A stretch of 6,233 bases of DNA from Gammaproteobacteria bacterium. Lineage in GTDB: Bacteria > Pseudomonadota > Gammaproteobacteria > SZUA-229. This document shows, in pieces, positions 5,983 through 6,233 of the stretch (its first letter is position 1; every line of letters begins with the position of its first letter). The DNA is taken from positions 1 to 6,233 of the forward strand of contig WTCC01000162.1 in NCBI GenBank assembly GCA_013138755.1. Direction: 5' to 3'. The notes below the pieces were generated by a model. It ran no database searches. It was not told the DNA's origin and saw only the letters and a list, made by a program, of their open reading frames with translations. The position numbers were made by a program, and so were the translations under genes.

Positions 5983-6233
5983 ATGAAAAACGCATCATTA
6001 TCTGCGCTGATGTTGATGTCAGCCGCATCGATTTTATCGATACCTAACGTTCAAGCCGAAGAGCATGACCATTCGATGCATGCCGATCATTCGGGGCATG
6101 ACCACACTCGTCCAGATAGCCATGCACCGATAGGTGTCAGTGGCGATCATCTGATGCGTGATGGCGAATTCATGTTGACCTATCGTTACATGTCGATGGA
6201 TATGGAAGGTAATCGTACCGGTACGGATCGTGT
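5983..6233 (+). CDS. Secreted His-rich protein, probable outer-membrane family, N-terminal part only (runs off window)
   Basis: The first 83 complete codons of a gene cut by the window end. The ATG has TTGGAG 5 nt upstream and an in-frame TAA at 5965-5967, so the start is good. Residues 1-25 form a signal peptide: Lys2, a hydrophobic run, then VQA with likely cleavage after Ala25. The mature N-terminus, residues 26-48, is packed with His (28, 30, 33, 36, 39, 41, 47) and acidic residues, which suggests metal binding. Then comes APIGVSGDHLMRDGEFMLTY (48-67) and YRYMSMDMEGNRTG. I recall similar N-termini in bacterial proteins annotated as transporters or beta-barrel outer-membrane proteins, often near copper or other metal genes; this assignment is from memory and partial sequence. 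It follows the kinase gene by 165 bp and is probably transcribed separately. Confidence 0.75.
   Translation, partial: MKNASLSALMLMSAASILSIPNVQAEEHDHSMHADHSGHDHTRPDSHAPIGVSGDHLMRDGEFMLTYRYMSMDMEGNRTGTDR

Overview
The window looks like a piece of a gammaproteobacterial chromosome with moderate G+C in its genes. The basis is the protein sequences and the priA-argS gene pair, an order I recall from Pseudomonas and relatives. No ribosomal RNA or other firm marker is present, so the genus cannot be fixed from this window. No transposase, phage gene, CRISPR array, tRNA or rRNA was seen.

Layout. On the minus strand, read right to left, are a complete priA (replication-restart helicase) and then a complete argS (arginyl-tRNA synthetase, TTG start). 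They are separated by about 200 bp that hold a nest of inverted repeats sharing one centre, MITE-like in architecture, and a consensus -10 box for argS. To the right of priA is a 753-bp AT-rich non-coding region. On the plus strand follow a complete fructosamine/ketosamine-3-kinase family gene, a weak hairpin terminator, and the first 83 codons of a secreted His-rich protein that runs off the window.

The most interesting part is the 753-bp region (4183-4935). It carries three perfect 9-bp DnaA boxes (TGTGGATAA, i.e. TTATCCACA on the other strand) and three one-mismatch boxes, all in the same orientation. Four of them form two nearly identical tandem pairs about 314 bp apart. Between the pairs lies a stretch that is 61/70 A+T. 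This is the architecture of a replication origin or of a DnaA-titrating/regulatory locus. Against a bidirectional chromosomal origin, the + strand is G-rich over C on both sides in the lines I counted by hand, and no GATC site was noticed in the region.

Nearer the kinase gene there is a perfect FNR/ANR-type site (TTGAT-N4-ATCAA), placed where a class II activator would sit relative to a plausible -10, followed by a perfect 16-bp palindrome. This suggests oxygen- or redox-responsive control of the kinase.

Functionally, priA (restart of collapsed forks) and argS (translation) are housekeeping genes. The kinase belongs to the protein-deglycation family. The last gene encodes an envelope protein whose His-rich mature N-terminus suggests metal binding. 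Nothing in the sequence ties the left and right gene sets into one pathway; the shared DnaA-box-rich spacer is the only link.
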